Shown: positions 7,571-16,040 of the stretch, one piece after another
Numbering within the stretch: the first letter of the stretch is position 1
Layout of the letters: every line of letters starts with the position of its first letter
From: CAWEHU01 sp963808965
GTDB lineage: Bacteria > Pseudomonadota > Alphaproteobacteria > Acetobacterales > Acetobacteraceae
DNA: 64,000 nt
Assembly (NCBI GenBank): GCA_963808965.1
Contig: CAWEHU010000010.1
Coordinates: forward strand, 74,566 to 138,565
Reading direction: 5' to 3'
Notes under the pieces: model-generated
Told to the model about the DNA's origin: nothing
What the model saw: only the letters and a program-made list of their open reading frames with translations
Databases searched by the model: none
Translations under genes and position numbers: made by a program

Positions 7571-8802
7571 TCACTCGCTTCCGAGCAAACTCGCCAGACT
7601 CAAGGCGACGACCTCGGTTGCTTTGTGGAGATCGGAGAGCGGCAGGCGCTCGTCGGCCCGATGCGCGTTGGCTTCCTCGATGCTGTGCGGGCCCGCGCCG
7701 TACAGCACGATAGGCACGTTATGGGCCGCGTAATGGCGGGCGTCGGTGTAAAGGGGAACGCCGCTCGTCGTCACCTTCTCGCCCATGATGCCGCTCGCGA
7801 ACCGGCACAACGTGTCGCTCAGCACGGCGCTGCCCGGCAGCGGCTTCAACGGTTCGGCGAGCAAGATGCGGCGCACCTCGACGGTCGCCTCGCCAATCTC
7901 CCCGGCCGCCTTCTCGATCACCGACCGCAACTCCAACTCGACCGCCTCGGGCAATTCCTCGGGCGTCATGCGGCGGTCCAGCCGGAACGTTACGCGATCC
8001 GGCACGACATTGGTGTTGATGCCGCCGCTGATCAGCCCGATGGTCATTTGCGGGCTGCCGATCCCGGGGGTTGGCGAGACCCTGTCCGCGAGCGTCCGTC
8101 GCCATGCGTAGAGCGCTGCAAGAACGTGGGTCGCCGCTTCCAGAGCGTCCACGCCCGTGAACGGTTTCGCTGCGTGTGCGGAGCGGCCGCGCACCTCCAC
8201 TTCGAGATGCAGGCAGCCGTTATGCGCATTGACGACGGCGTACGAGAAACCGGCGCCGATCGCATAATCGGGCTTGCTGATGCGTTCCGCGAGCAGCCAG
8301 CCAGGTCCGATATCCCCCCGGCCTCCTCGTCGTACGTGAAATGCAGTTCGATCGTACCACGAAGAGGCCTGTTCAGCGCCTTCAGGGCGAGCAGCGCCCA
8401 GGTATAGGTGACGAAGTCCGATTTCGAGACTGCCACCCCGCGTCCGTACATCCAGTCGTCAACGATTTCGGCGCCATAGGGGTCGCGAGTCCAGCCGTCG
8501 CCCGGAGGCACCACGTCGCCATGCGCGTTCAGCGCGATCACCGGGCCGTCACCGAAGCGTTGCCGCACGACAAGATTGGTGGCGGTGATCATCCCGTTTT
8601 TGCGCACGAGCGCCTCGGGAACCGGATGACGCTCGACCGTGAGCCCCAGACCCTCGAGGAGTCGCGCGGCCATTTCGGCATGCTGCGCGCAGTCGCCGGG
8701 CGGGTTGTCGGAAGGCGTTTTCACCAGTTCGGCGAGAAAGGCGATCTGTCGGGAATGCTCGGATTCCAGAAAACGATGAATTTCGGATGCGATCTCAGAC
8801 AT
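7571..8802 (-). CDS. M20-family amidohydrolase/deacylase (ArgE/DapE-like), split by one frameshift
   Basis: From ATG 8802 the frame gives an M20 N-terminus with the metal-ligand strand VIALNAHGDVVPPGDGW, MYGRGVAVSKSD and FTYDEEAGG. At the C6 run 8314-8319 (G6 on the coding strand) one base is missing. Adding it joins the product to GDIGPGWLLAERIS and then to EVRGRSAHAAKPFTG and the second frame, which runs to the stop at 7571. No other damage is visible. The gene sits between allantoate amidohydrolase and allantoinase, so a role in ureidoglycolate or N-carbamoyl substrate hydrolysis is possible but unproven. The indel may be a sequencing error or homopolymer slippage. Confidence 0.8.
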
Positions 8803-8830
8803 GGGGGCGTGTTCTCCTGATGCTGCCGGC

Positions 8831-10096
8831 TTAGCTTGCCCGCAGGCTCGAAGGCTCGAAGTGTCGCAGGAAGTCGATCAATACCCGCACGGCCACGTCG
8901 GCGTCCGCCGTCGTGATCAACTCTGCTGGATTGTGACTGATGCCGCCCTTGCAGCGGACAAACAGCATCGCGATAGGGCAAAGGGCAACCATCGCCAGTC
9001 CGTCGTGACCGGCGCCGCTGGGCAGCCGCAGAGGCCTGATCCCGGCGCGTGACACGGCAGCCTCCAACTGCTCGATCAGCGCGGGGTGGCAAGTTGCGGC
9101 CGGCTCATCGTAGCTCCGTTGCATGTCCAGACGGACCTGGCGCTGGCCGGCGATTCTCTCGAACGCCTCTTCAAGCTTGCCGATCGCTTCGGCGCGAAGC
9201 TCATCGCTCGGGCTGCGGATGTCGAGCGTGAAGCGGCTGGAAGACGGGATGACGTTGGTGGCTCCGGGCAGCGCCTCGATGCGGCCGACCGTCGCGACGA
9301 GCTGGTCCGTGTTTCTCGCGAGACGTTCGATCTCCAGGATCATCTCAGCCGCTGCACAAAGCGCGTCGCGTCGAAGACTCATCGGCACGGTGCCGGCGTG
9401 GCCGGCCACACCCTCGACCGCGATCGTGAACCGACTGGCGCCGTTGATCGCAGTCACAATACCGACCGGCAGTCTTTCGGATTCCAGTACCGGGCCCTGC
9501 TCGATATGCAGTTCGCAATAAGCGAGCACTTGTTCCTTGCGCCGAGGGATTTGAGGAATTTCCATCGGGTTGCAGCCGAACTGCTGCAATGCCTCGCGGA
9601 CGCTGATCCGGTCGGCGTCCTCCGCGTCCAGGGCGGCGGGATCGAGCCTTCCCGCGACGGTTCGGGAGCCGGTCAGCGTGACCGGGAAGCGCACGCCCTC
9701 TTCGTCGCCGAATGCGATGACTTCGATCGCGAAGGGCAGGCGCTCTCCCCGCTCGTGCAGAGCGGCCACCGCCTGGATCGCCGCGATCACGCCGAAGCAG
9801 CCGTCGTACTTGCCGGCATTGCGCACCGTGTCGATGTGCGAGCCGAGAATGAGCGCGGGTAGACCCGGCTCGCGTCCCTCATAGCGCCCGACGACGTTGG
9901 CCACCGCGTCGATAGAAACCTGCATCCCGGCTTGCTGCATCCAGATCTGGGTTTGCAGCGCCGCGGATTTGTGCTCCGTCGACAAATAGAGGCGCGTCAT
10001 CGCGTGAGGCTCGGCCGAAAATTGGGCCAACGCATCCAACCGCGCCATCATCGCCTCGCCGGAGGCGCGCGTGTTATAAGGATCCAATCCTGGCAT
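8831..10096 (-). CDS. allC: Allantoate amidohydrolase / N-carbamoyl amino acid hydrolase family (M20)
   Basis: A Zn/Mn-dependent cytosolic amidohydrolase of 421 aa. Its motifs are LILGSHIDTVRNAGKYDG, AFGDEEGVRFP, CELHIEQGPVLE, GVAGHAGTVPMSLRRDA and SGAGHDG, the hydantoinase/carbamoylase subfamily pattern that holds AllC and beta-ureidopropionase. Context right after pyruvate kinase and before allantoinase supports allantoate as substrate, giving ureidoglycine and ammonia. GAAGGA lies nine bases before the ATG. The family is certain; the exact substrate is inferred. Confidence 0.88.
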   Translation of the reverse strand: MPGLDPYNTRASGEAMMARLDALAQFSAEPHAMTRLYLSTEHKSAALQTQIWMQQAGMQVSIDAVANVVGRYEGREPGLPALILGSHIDTVRNAGKYDGCFGVIAAIQAVAALHERGERLPFAIEVIAFGDEEGVRFPVTLTGSRTVAGRLDPAALDAEDADRISVREALQQFGCNPMEIPQIPRRKEQVLAYCELHIEQGPVLESERLPVGIVTAINGASRFTIAVEGVAGHAGTVPMSLRRDALCAAAEMILEIERLARNTDQLVATVGRIEALPGATNVIPSSSRFTLDIRSPSDELRAEAIGKLEEAFERIAGQRQVRLDMQRSYDEPAATCHPALIEQLEAAVSRAGIRPLRLPSGAGHDGLAMVALCPIAMLFVRCKGGISHNPAELITTADADVAVRVLIDFLRHFEPSSLRAS

Positions 10097-10141
10097 GGTC
10101 GATTTCCTTCCGCCTGCCCCGAACGGGCAGGACCAGCCGCG

Positions 10142-11556
10142 CTAGATGACCGCGAGCTTCAGCAGATTGGTGTTGCCGGCCACGCCGAACGGCATGCCAG
10201 CGGTGATCGCGACGACATCGCCCTTCTGAGCGAAGCCTTCATCGTGCGCGGCCCGGCAGGCAGTGGCCGTCACCTCGTCGATGTTGTGCTGCTCCCCGAT
10301 CAACATCGAGTGCACGCCCCAGACCAGCGCCATCCGGCGCGCTATGCCGGGATCGGCGCTCATGCTGAGGATCGGCGCCGCCGGGCGCTCGCGCGCGGCG
10401 CGCAAGCTTGTGTAGCCGCCCGTCGTGTAGGTGACTGCCGCCGAGATTCCGAGCAGGCCCGCCGCCCGGCGCAGGGCGCAGCAGATCGCGTCCGGCACGG
10501 TCGCCTCGGGGTCCGGATGCGCGGAGTCGATCGCGAGACGGTAGTAGGGGTCCTGTTCCACCTCTTGGATGATGCCGTCCATGATCCGCACCGCTTCGAC
10601 CGGGAACTGGCCCGAAGCGGATTCCGCGGACAGCATCACGGCATCGGCGCCGTCATAGATCGCGGTTGCGACATCCGACGCTTCGGCGCGGGTCGGCGTG
10701 GGCGTGGTGATCATCAATTCCAGCATCTGCGTGGCGACGATCACGGGTTTTCCCGCCTTCCGGCAGGCGCGCAGGATGCGGCGTTGGATCACCGGCACTT
10801 TCTCGGGGGGCATCTCCACGCCGAGATCGCCGCGCGCCACCATGATTCCGTCGGAGAGTGCGACGATCTCGTCCAGGCAGTCGATCGCGGAGGGCTTCTC
10901 CAGTTTCGCCATGACATTGGCGCGCTTGCCGACCAGGCCGCGCACTTCCTCCATGTCCGCGGGCCGCTGCACGAAGGACAACGCGACCCAGTCCGCGCCC
11001 ATTCCGAGCGCGAAGTCGAGGTCTCGCCGATCCTTGTCGGTCAGCGCCGAGACCGGCAGCACGGCGCCGACCACACTCACGCCTTTGCGGTTGGATAGGG
11101 CGCCGGGCACCGCGACACGCGTGTCGGCCGATTTCGGCCCGCAGGAACTCGACCACGAGGCGCACCTTGCCGTCATCGAGCAGCAACTCGACGCCCGGGC
11201 TTGAGCGCCTGGAAGATCTCGGGATGCGGCATCCCGACGCGATGCTGGTCGCCCGGCGTCTCGTCGAGATCGAGGCGGAACAACTCGCCGGCACGCAACT
11301 TGATCGGCCCCTCCGCGAAGGTGCCGACCCGAAGCTTGGGTCCCTGCAGGTCGGCGAGCACCGCGATCGGGCGACCGGTCTCGCGTTCGAGCGCGCGAAC
11401 GATATCGTAGCGCGCCTGATGGTCCTCGTGCGTGCCGTGGCTGAAGTTGAAGCGGAACACGTCCGCCCCGACCTCAAACAGTGTGCGAATGGTTTCGGGA
11501 CTGGAACTGGCCGGTCCCAGCGTGGCGACGATCTTGGCCTTGCGGTGACGATGCAT
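10142..11556 (-). CDS. pyk: Pyruvate kinase, interrupted by two single-base insertions
   Basis: Converts PEP and ADP to pyruvate and ATP. From ATG 11556 the frame gives KIVATLGPASSS, RFNFSHGTHEDH and ADLQGPKLRVG. Near 11194-11199 (CCCGGG) one extra base shifts to a frame with PGVELLLDDGKVRL, and near 11144-11147 another extra base shifts to PGALSNRKGVSVVG, then ALSFVQRPADM, MVARGDLGVEMP, VATQMLELM, DVATAIYDGADAVMLSAESA. Removing both bases restores a normal-length enzyme. Its place next to glycerate kinase suggests it finishes glyoxylate assimilation at pyruvate. I consider sequence error likelier than decay. Confidence 0.85.
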
Positions 11557-11571
11557 GGCTGAGCGGCCGTT

Positions 11572-12855
11572 TCAGGCCGCCTCCCTTGACTCGGCGTTGA
11601 TCAGGATGGCGCGGAAGTCGTTCACGTTGGTCAGCGTCGGGCCGGTGATGACTTGATCCCCGAGCGCCTCGAAGAAGCCGTGGCCGTCATTATCGGCCAG
11701 CCGCGCCTTCGCGCTGATTCCTTTTGCCTCGGCGCGGGCGAGGGTGTCGGGCGTGATGATCGCGCCGGCGACCTCCTCAGCGCCATCGATGCCGTCGGTA
11801 TCGGCCGCGAGCGCGAACACGCCCGGCAATCCGTCGAGATCGACCGCGAGCGAGAGCAGGAACTCGACGTTGCGCCCGCCACGGCCTTTGCCGCGCACCG
11901 TCACGGTGGTCTCGCCGCCCGAGAGCAGCACGACCGGCTTGGCGGCGGGCTGATCGTGCAGAACGACCTGACGCGCCATGCCCGCCATCACGCGCCCGAC
12001 CTCGCGCGCCTCGCCCTCGATCGCGTTGCCGAGGATGAGCGGCGTGGTGCCCGCGTCACGCGCCACGGCGGCGGCGGCTTCGAGCGACATCTGCGGGGTC
12101 GCTATCATAACCGTTCGCGCGCGCGCGAGCCGCGGGTCCCCGGGCTTGGGCGTCTCATCCTCGGCGCGCTCGAGATGACGCAGTGCCGCAGCGGGTTCGG
12201 TGATGCCGTATTTCGCGAGCACCGCGCGGGCATCCGCGAATGTTGTGACGTCCGCGACTGTGGGACCCGAGGCGATGACCGCCGGATCGTCCGCGGGCAC
12301 GTCGGAGATAACCAACGTGATGACCTGGGCCGGATACGCGGCCGCGGCGAGCCGCCCACCCTTGATCGCGGAGAGGTGCTTGCGCACGCAGTTCATCTCA
12401 CCGATATGCGCGCCCGAGCGCAGCAGCGCGCGATTGACCGCCTGCTTGTCCTCGAGCGTGAGGCCTGGCGCGGGAAGGCTGAGCAGCGACGAGCCGCCAC
12501 CCGAGATCAGCGCGATCACCAGATCGTCCTCGCTCAGCCCCTGCACCATGCCGAGGATCCGGCGCGCGGCGTCGAGCCCCTTCTCGTCGGGCACGGGATG
12601 CGCGGCCTCGACGATCTCGATGCGCTGGCACGGGACGCCGTGGCCGTAGCGGGTGACGATGAGCCCGGTGAGCGGGCCGCTCCAGTGCTGTTCGAGCGCC
12701 CGCGCCATCGCGGCCGAAGCCTTGCCCGCGCCGATAACGATGGTGCGGCCCTTGGGCGGCGGTGGCAGGTGTGAGGGAAGGGACTTGTCCGGCAGCGCCG
12801 CCGCCACCGCGGCATCGAACATCGCCCTCAGCAGGTCTCGCGGTGCGATCCTCAT
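11572..12855 (-). CDS. Glycerate 2-kinase (GckA/TtuD type, MOFRL family)
   Basis: Phosphorylates D-glycerate to 2-phosphoglycerate. The 427-residue protein carries IVIGAGKASAAMARALE, ALISGGGSSLLSLPAPG, NCVRKHLSAIKGGRLA, VISDVPADDPAVIASGPT and the C-terminal LLSGGETTVTVRGKGRGGRNVEF of MOFRL-domain glycerate kinases (often labelled hydroxypyruvate reductase TtuD). I prefer ATG 12855 because AAAGGGGAG precedes it; an ATG at 12885 that overlaps the dctA stop (TAATG) is possible. It works directly after tartronate-semialdehyde reductase and before pyruvate kinase in the pathway. Confidence 0.9.
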   Translation of the reverse strand: MRIAPRDLLRAMFDAAVAAALPDKSLPSHLPPPPKGRTIVIGAGKASAAMARALEQHWSGPLTGLIVTRYGHGVPCQRIEIVEAAHPVPDEKGLDAARRILGMVQGLSEDDLVIALISGGGSSLLSLPAPGLTLEDKQAVNRALLRSGAHIGEMNCVRKHLSAIKGGRLAAAAYPAQVITLVISDVPADDPAVIASGPTVADVTTFADARAVLAKYGITEPAAALRHLERAEDETPKPGDPRLARARTVMIATPQMSLEAAAAVARDAGTTPLILGNAIEGEAREVGRVMAGMARQVVLHDQPAAKPVVLLSGGETTVTVRGKGRGGRNVEFLLSLAVDLDGLPGVFALAADTDGIDGAEEVAGAIITPDTLARAEAKGISAKARLADNDGHGFFEALGDQVITGPTLTNVNDFRAILINAESREAA

Positions 12856-12884
12856 CTCCTCTCCCCTTTGCGGCGTTGCGCTCA

Positions 12885-14195
12885 TTACGGCATCGCGGGC
12901 TCGGCCGTCTCCACCGGCTCGGCAAGCAGCTCCTCAGTCGAGACGTGGCCATCCAGAACCTGCTTCGCTCGCACGCGGTCGAGGTCGCCCTCCCAGGCCG
13001 CGATCACCACCGTCGCCACGCAGTTGCCGATCAGGTTCGATACCGCCCGGGCGATGCCCATGAACCAGTCGACGGATAGCACCAGCACGAGCCCGATCGC
13101 GGGTATCACCGGGACCGCCGAGAGAGTGGCGGCCAGCACCACGATCGCCGAGCCCGGGACGCCGCTCGCGCCTTTCGAGGTGAGCAGAGCCGCCCCGAGC
13201 ACCAGGAGCAGGTCTCCGGTCGAGAGCGGCGTATTGGTTGCCTGTGCAATGAAGACCGCCGCCAAGGTGAGATAGATGGAGAACCCGTCGAGGTTGAACG
13301 AGTAGCCCATCGGGATCACCAGGCCGACCGTGGAGTCCTTGATTCCCATGCCTTCGAGCTTGCGCATCACCTGCGGCAGCACGGCATCGGACGACGCTGT
13401 GCCGAACACGATCAGTATCTCCTCGCGCAGATACCGCAGGAACTTGAAGATGCTGAATCCGGCGAGCCGCAGTACCGCGCCGAGCACGACCAGCACGAAG
13501 ATGGCGGCGGTCACGTAGTAGAGGGCCACGAGGATTCCAAGCCGGCCGAGCGACCCGACGCCGTACTTGCCGACCGTGAAGGCGACTGCGCCGAGCACGC
13601 CCAGAGGCGCCAGCTTCACGATGAAGCCGATCACCTTGAACAGCACGTCCACCATCTCCTCGATGACGTGCGTGATGGTGCGTCCGCGCTCCCCCAGCAG
13701 CGCCAGCCCGACGCCGAACAGGATAGCGACCAGTAGCACCTGGAGGATGTCGCCCCTGGCGAAGGCGTCGACCACCGTATCCGGGATGATCCGCATCACG
13801 ACGTCGATCTCGTTGGTCACCTGCGCGACATGCGACGAGTAAGCGGCCAGGGCCGAGGCGTCGAGCGTCCTCGGGTCGATGTTCATGCCGACCCCGGGCT
13901 GCACGACATAGGCAAGCAGCACCCCGAGCGCGAGCGCGATCGTGGTCATGATTTCGAAATAGACGATCGCCTTCACGCCGACACGCCCGACCTTCTTCAA
14001 GTCACCGGCGCCAACGATGCCATGCACGACCACACCGAACACGAGCGGCGCGATGACCATCTTGATGAGCTTGATGAACCCGTCGCCGAGCGGCTTGAGC
14101 GCCACCGCGAAGGCGGGATAGAGCCAACCGAGCAGAATGCCCAAGATGAGGGCGACGACGACCTGCCCGAACAAGGATTTCAAGAATTTGCGCAT
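12885..14195 (-). CDS. dctA: DctA-type dicarboxylate:cation symporter (DAACS family)
   Basis: An inner-membrane carrier of 436 aa with the DAACS hallmarks: KMVIAPLVFGVVVHGI, IVFGTASSDAVLPQVM (serine-rich re-entrant loop equivalent), GYSFNLDGFSIYLTLAAVFIAQA and SKGASGVPGSAIVVLAATL. Best known DctA proteins import C4-dicarboxylates by Na+ or H+ symport. Inside the glyoxylate-assimilation operon it may instead bring in a hydroxy or keto acid such as glycerate or tartronate; that is inference. The stop overlaps a possible glycerate kinase start. Confidence 0.88.
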   Translation of the reverse strand: MRKFLKSLFGQVVVALILGILLGWLYPAFAVALKPLGDGFIKLIKMVIAPLVFGVVVHGIVGAGDLKKVGRVGVKAIVYFEIMTTIALALGVLLAYVVQPGVGMNIDPRTLDASALAAYSSHVAQVTNEIDVVMRIIPDTVVDAFARGDILQVLLVAILFGVGLALLGERGRTITHVIEEMVDVLFKVIGFIVKLAPLGVLGAVAFTVGKYGVGSLGRLGILVALYYVTAAIFVLVVLGAVLRLAGFSIFKFLRYLREEILIVFGTASSDAVLPQVMRKLEGMGIKDSTVGLVIPMGYSFNLDGFSIYLTLAAVFIAQATNTPLSTGDLLLVLGAALLTSKGASGVPGSAIVVLAATLSAVPVIPAIGLVLVLSVDWFMGIARAVSNLIGNCVATVVIAAWEGDLDRVRAKQVLDGHVSTEELLAEPVETAEPAMP

Positions 14196-14251
14196 CTCTG
14201 CCCCCCCTGGCGCCGAACGCGACCGTTCAGTTATTGGGCCTCACGGCCGTT

Positions 14252-14276
14252 CACGGCACGGCACGGCACGGCACGG
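14252..14276. repeat. Five tandem copies of CACGG
   Basis: Five perfect head-to-tail pentamers lie in the spacer between glxR and dctA, directly abutting the hairpin at 14277. Such a short tandem run can change copy number by slippage and so alter the distance between the hairpin and dctA. No functional proof. Confidence 0.85.
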
Positions 14277-14316
14277 GATCGGGGCGGAGCGTTCGAGCCG
14301 CTCCGCCCGACCGATC
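14277..14316 (-). terminator. Long GC-rich hairpin between glxR and dctA
   Basis: GATCG plus GGGCGGAGCG (14277-14291) pairs with CGCTCCGCCC and CGATC (14299-14316). The stem overlaps the glxR stop codon. No T-run follows. Because dctA and the rest of the pathway lie downstream in the same direction, it may act as an attenuator or RNA-stabilising end that separates gcl-hyi-glxR levels from the transporter and kinase genes. Confidence 0.5.
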
Positions 14317-15208
14317 AGCGCGGCTTGCCGCCGCCGATCTCGTAATTTGCCAGCATCTCGAGCGCCCGGACCATGCCGGAGTGGTCCCAGGCCGAGCCGC
14401 CATTCGCCGCGCAGGCGTTGAACAGCTCCTGGCAGGTCGCGGTATTCGGCAGGCTGATCTGTAGCTGCTTCGCGCCCTGCAACGCGAGGTTCAGGTCCTT
14501 CTGATGCAGCTCGATGCGGAAGCCCGGATCGAAGTTGCGCTTGACCATGCGCTCGCCATGCACCTCGAGGATACGCGAGTTGGCGAAACCGCCCATCAGC
14601 GCCGAGCGCACCTTGGCCGGGTCCGCGCCCGCCTTGGCCGCAAACAGCAGCGCCTCGCCGACCGCCTCGATGGTCAGCGCGACGATGATCTGATTGGCAA
14701 CCTTCGTTGTCTGCCCGTCGCCGTTGCCGCCGACCAGGGTGATGTTCTTGCCCATCAGCTCGAGAATCGGCTTCACCTTGTCGAACGTCTGCTGCGAGCC
14801 GCCGACCATGATGGTGAGCGAGGCGGCCTTGGCGCCCACGTCGCCACCCGATACCGGTGCGTCGAGATACTCGCAGCCGCGCTCGTTGATGCGGCGGGCG
14901 AAATCCTTGGTGGCGACCGGGGCGATCGAACTCATGTCGACCACGATCTTGCCCGGCGACAGACCCTCGGCGACGCCCTCCTTGCCGAACAGCGCCGCCT
15001 CCACATGCGGCGTGTCCGGCACCATGGTGATGATGACGTCGGAATTCTGGGCGACCTCTTTACCGGACGAGCAGCCCTTAGCACCCCCACTCAACAGGTC
15101 TTCGGGCAGCTTGCCGATGTCGTACACGAACAGCGCGTGACCGCCCTTCTGCAAATGCTCCGCCATTGGCCGGCCCATGATGCCAAGGCCGATGAATCCG
15201 ATATTCAT
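14315..15208 (-). CDS. glxR: 2-hydroxy-3-oxopropionate (tartronate semialdehyde) reductase
   Basis: Reduces tartronate semialdehyde to D-glycerate with NAD(P)H. The 297-residue beta-hydroxyacid dehydrogenase starts MNIGFIGLGIMGRPMAEHL (Rossmann glycine motif), has DAPVSGGDVGAKAASLTIMVGG (substrate-binding signature) and GGNGDGQTTKVANQIIVALT with the catalytic lysine. GGAGAG lies upstream of the ATG. It is the third gene of gcl-hyi-glxR, the standard glyoxylate module. Confidence 0.94.
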   Translation of the reverse strand: MNIGFIGLGIMGRPMAEHLQKGGHALFVYDIGKLPEDLLSGGAKGCSSGKEVAQNSDVIITMVPDTPHVEAALFGKEGVAEGLSPGKIVVDMSSIAPVATKDFARRINERGCEYLDAPVSGGDVGAKAASLTIMVGGSQQTFDKVKPILELMGKNITLVGGNGDGQTTKVANQIIVALTIEAVGEALLFAAKAGADPAKVRSALMGGFANSRILEVHGERMVKRNFDPGFRIELHQKDLNLALQGAKQLQISLPNTATCQELFNACAANGGSAWDHSGMVRALEMLANYEIGGGKPR

Positions 15209-15235
15209 GGTTGCTCTCTCCGTTCGTTCGAATTT

Positions 15236-16024
15236 TTATGACTTGCGACCGAGATGCGCCGCCGCCCAGCCTAGCCCCGCACTCGTCGCGGCTGCGGGCT
15301 TGTACTCGCAGCCGATCCACCCGGTGTACCCTTCGCGGTCGAGCATCTCGAACAGGAAGGGATAGTTGATCTCGCCTGTTCCGGGCTCGTTCCGGCCCGG
15401 ATTGTCAGCGACCTGCACATGCGCGATGCGGTCCTTGAGGCGGCGGAACGTTGCCGTCAGTTCCCCATCCATGCGGCTCTGGTGATAGATGTCGTACTGA
15501 AGAAACAGATTGTCCGAACCGACCTCGTTCATCACGGCAATGCCCTGGTCGGCGCGGGTGAGCCAGAAACCGGGGATATCCTTATCGTTCACGGGCTCGA
15601 TCAGCAGCTTGATACCCGCCTTCTTCAGTTCCTGCGCGGCATAGCGAAGATTCTGTATGACCGTGTTGTGGACCTCCGCCACGTCGTCCGCCGGGCGCGG
15701 AACCCCGACCAGGCAATTCACCAGCGGGCAGCGGAGCGCCGTCGCGTACTCGACCGCGCGCCCAACACCCTCCTTGAACTCGCCGACACGGTCGGGCTGG
15801 CAGGCAATGCCGCGATCGCCCTGCTCCCAGTTACCCGCGGGCAGGTTGTGCAGCACTTGGGTGAGATTGTTGCTGCTGAGCGCGTCGGCGAGCTGTTCCT
15901 TCGGGAACGGGTAGGGGAACATGTACTCGACCGCCTTGAACCCGTCGGCCGCCGCCGCGGCGAACCGGTCGAGGAAACCGTGCTCCGTGTAGAGCATGGT
16001 CAGATTGGCGCAGAATTTCGGCAT
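15236..16024 (-). CDS. hyi: Hydroxypyruvate isomerase
   Basis: Interconverts hydroxypyruvate and tartronate semialdehyde. The 262-residue TIM-barrel protein has the Hyi pattern MPKFCANLTMLYTEH, VEYMFPYPF, HNLPAGNWEQGDRGIAC, LIEPVNDKDIPGFWLT, QYDIYHQSRMDGEL, HVQVADNPGRNEPGTGEI and WIGCEYKP. It lies 16 bp after gcl and 27 bp before glxR. Intact and full length. Confidence 0.94.
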   Translation of the reverse strand: MPKFCANLTMLYTEHGFLDRFAAAAADGFKAVEYMFPYPFPKEQLADALSSNNLTQVLHNLPAGNWEQGDRGIACQPDRVGEFKEGVGRAVEYATALRCPLVNCLVGVPRPADDVAEVHNTVIQNLRYAAQELKKAGIKLLIEPVNDKDIPGFWLTRADQGIAVMNEVGSDNLFLQYDIYHQSRMDGELTATFRRLKDRIAHVQVADNPGRNEPGTGEINYPFLFEMLDREGYTGWIGCEYKPAAATSAGLGWAAAHLGRKS

Positions 16025-16040
16025 CCCTCTCCTCCTCCGG

